Assembly (NCBI GenBank): GCA_002309305.1
Contig: DBWR01000002.1
Location: forward strand, 33,721-55,433
Reading direction: 5' to 3'
Source of the DNA: Treponema sp. UBA1233
Lineage (GTDB): Bacteria; Spirochaetota; Spirochaetia; Treponematales; Treponemataceae
Length of the DNA: 21,713 bases
Shown one piece after another: positions 21,366 through 21,713 of the stretch. Below the pieces are notes generated by a model. It saw only the letters and a program-made list of their open reading frames with translations, was not told the DNA's origin and ran no database searches. The stretch's first letter is position 1, and the number at the start of each line of letters is the position of its first letter. The translations under genes were made by a program, and so were the position numbers.

Positions 21366-21713
21366 CTAATTCTGAATTATATCCACAAGATGTGAACTTG
21401 CCCCCAACAGTTCAGGTCGCTCACATGTGGCAAGATGATATTTCATGAACAGCTCAAAAGTCTGCTCGTCCATGGCATTCAATTCTCGGCGCATATAGTC
21501 GGAAGGTCCGTCCGCCGCAAAGATTTTTATGCGCTCGCTATGGGTACAGCTGTTTATCTCATTTATGTCTTCAAGCCTAAGATATGTGTACAGTTGGTCT
21601 TCGGAGGGTACAGTATGGAAGTCATCTGTCACCCATCCTTTTTCCACACATTCACGCATCATGTTTTTCTTAAAGCAATACTGGATTATGCTGTATTCGT
21701 TCATCACATAGGC
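21366..21713 (-). CDS. C-terminal part of a probable class I SAM-dependent methyltransferase
   Basis: A minus frame of 116 codons runs to the window end without a stop, so the N-terminus, with the SAM-binding fold, is outside. The visible part begins AYVMNEYSIIQYCFKKN and ends FMKYHLATCERPELLGASSH then LVDIIQN. The YHLATCERxxLxGASxHxxDI ending is one I associate with a group of methyltransferases in Firmicutes and spirochaetes, here from memory and without the diagnostic GxGxG motif in view. A GTG at 21707 is in frame but continuous coding upstream (AYV) argues against it as the start. It converges with umuC, with eight bases between the stops and no obvious terminator. Confidence 0.6.
   Translation of the reverse strand, partial: AYVMNEYSIIQYCFKKNMMRECVEKGWVTDDFHTVPSEDQLYTYLRLEDINEINSCTHSERIKIFAADGPSDYMRRELNAMDEQTFELFMKYHLATCERPELLGASSHLVDIIQN

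Noticed and set aside
1..21713. tRNA, rRNA or integrase-type attachment sites
   Set aside because: I saw no cloverleaf sequence, rRNA segment or flanking direct repeats that would support them.

Overview
The window reads like a chromosomal stretch of a host-associated or fibre-degrading spirochaete, most likely a Treponema. The clues are the GLYHYAGNNPVRYIDPDGR ending of the Rhs core, the VapB/VapC type, the mix of carbohydrate enzymes and poly-G tracts. This is inference from sequence style, not a database match.

Region 1 (1-5904, all minus strand) is one tightly packed gene train. It runs MATE exporter -> EAL-domain phosphodiesterase -> VapB-like antitoxin -> VapC-like PIN toxin -> papain-fold lipoprotein -> pyrE, which is cut by the window start. 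Gaps are at most a few tens of bases and two junctions overlap.

Region 2 (about 6105-9664, minus strand, visibly AT-rich) is the most unusual part. It is an array of three displaced Rhs tips. Each has a copy of the 3' end of an rhs core gene, then a different toxin-like C-terminal domain, then a small probable immunity gene that overlaps or abuts it. The toxin domains are an M91-like zinc metallopeptidase (HELTH), a JAB/DUF4329-like domain (HTH...SxxD) and one unrecognised domain. All three immunity proteins carry an N-terminal membrane or export segment. The parent rhs gene is not in the window.

Region 3 (9686-14461) has a double zinc-ribbon membrane protein with a small membrane partner, an unexplained open frame behind it, and a GH94 disaccharide phosphorylase with a good promoter. 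A divergent region with poly-G and poly-C tracts separates GH94 from the next gene.

Region 4 (14462-18726) holds a queuosine-precursor transporter (YhhQ family) convergent with a cytoplasmic GH27 alpha-galactosidase. It also has an aldo/keto reductase with a ferredoxin-like tail, paired with a Gfo/Idh/MocA oxidoreductase.

Region 5 (18727-21713) starts with three compensated palindromes. Next comes an S24 (LexA/CI-type) repressor transcribed away from a umuD-umuC pair. The UmuD homologue begins at the position where E. coli UmuD is cut, and it has Glu and Arg at the positions of the catalytic Ser60 and Lys97. It therefore looks like a pre-processed UmuD' that cannot self-cleave, while the adjacent repressor keeps the full autocleavage apparatus. 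The window ends in the C-terminus of a probable methyltransferase.
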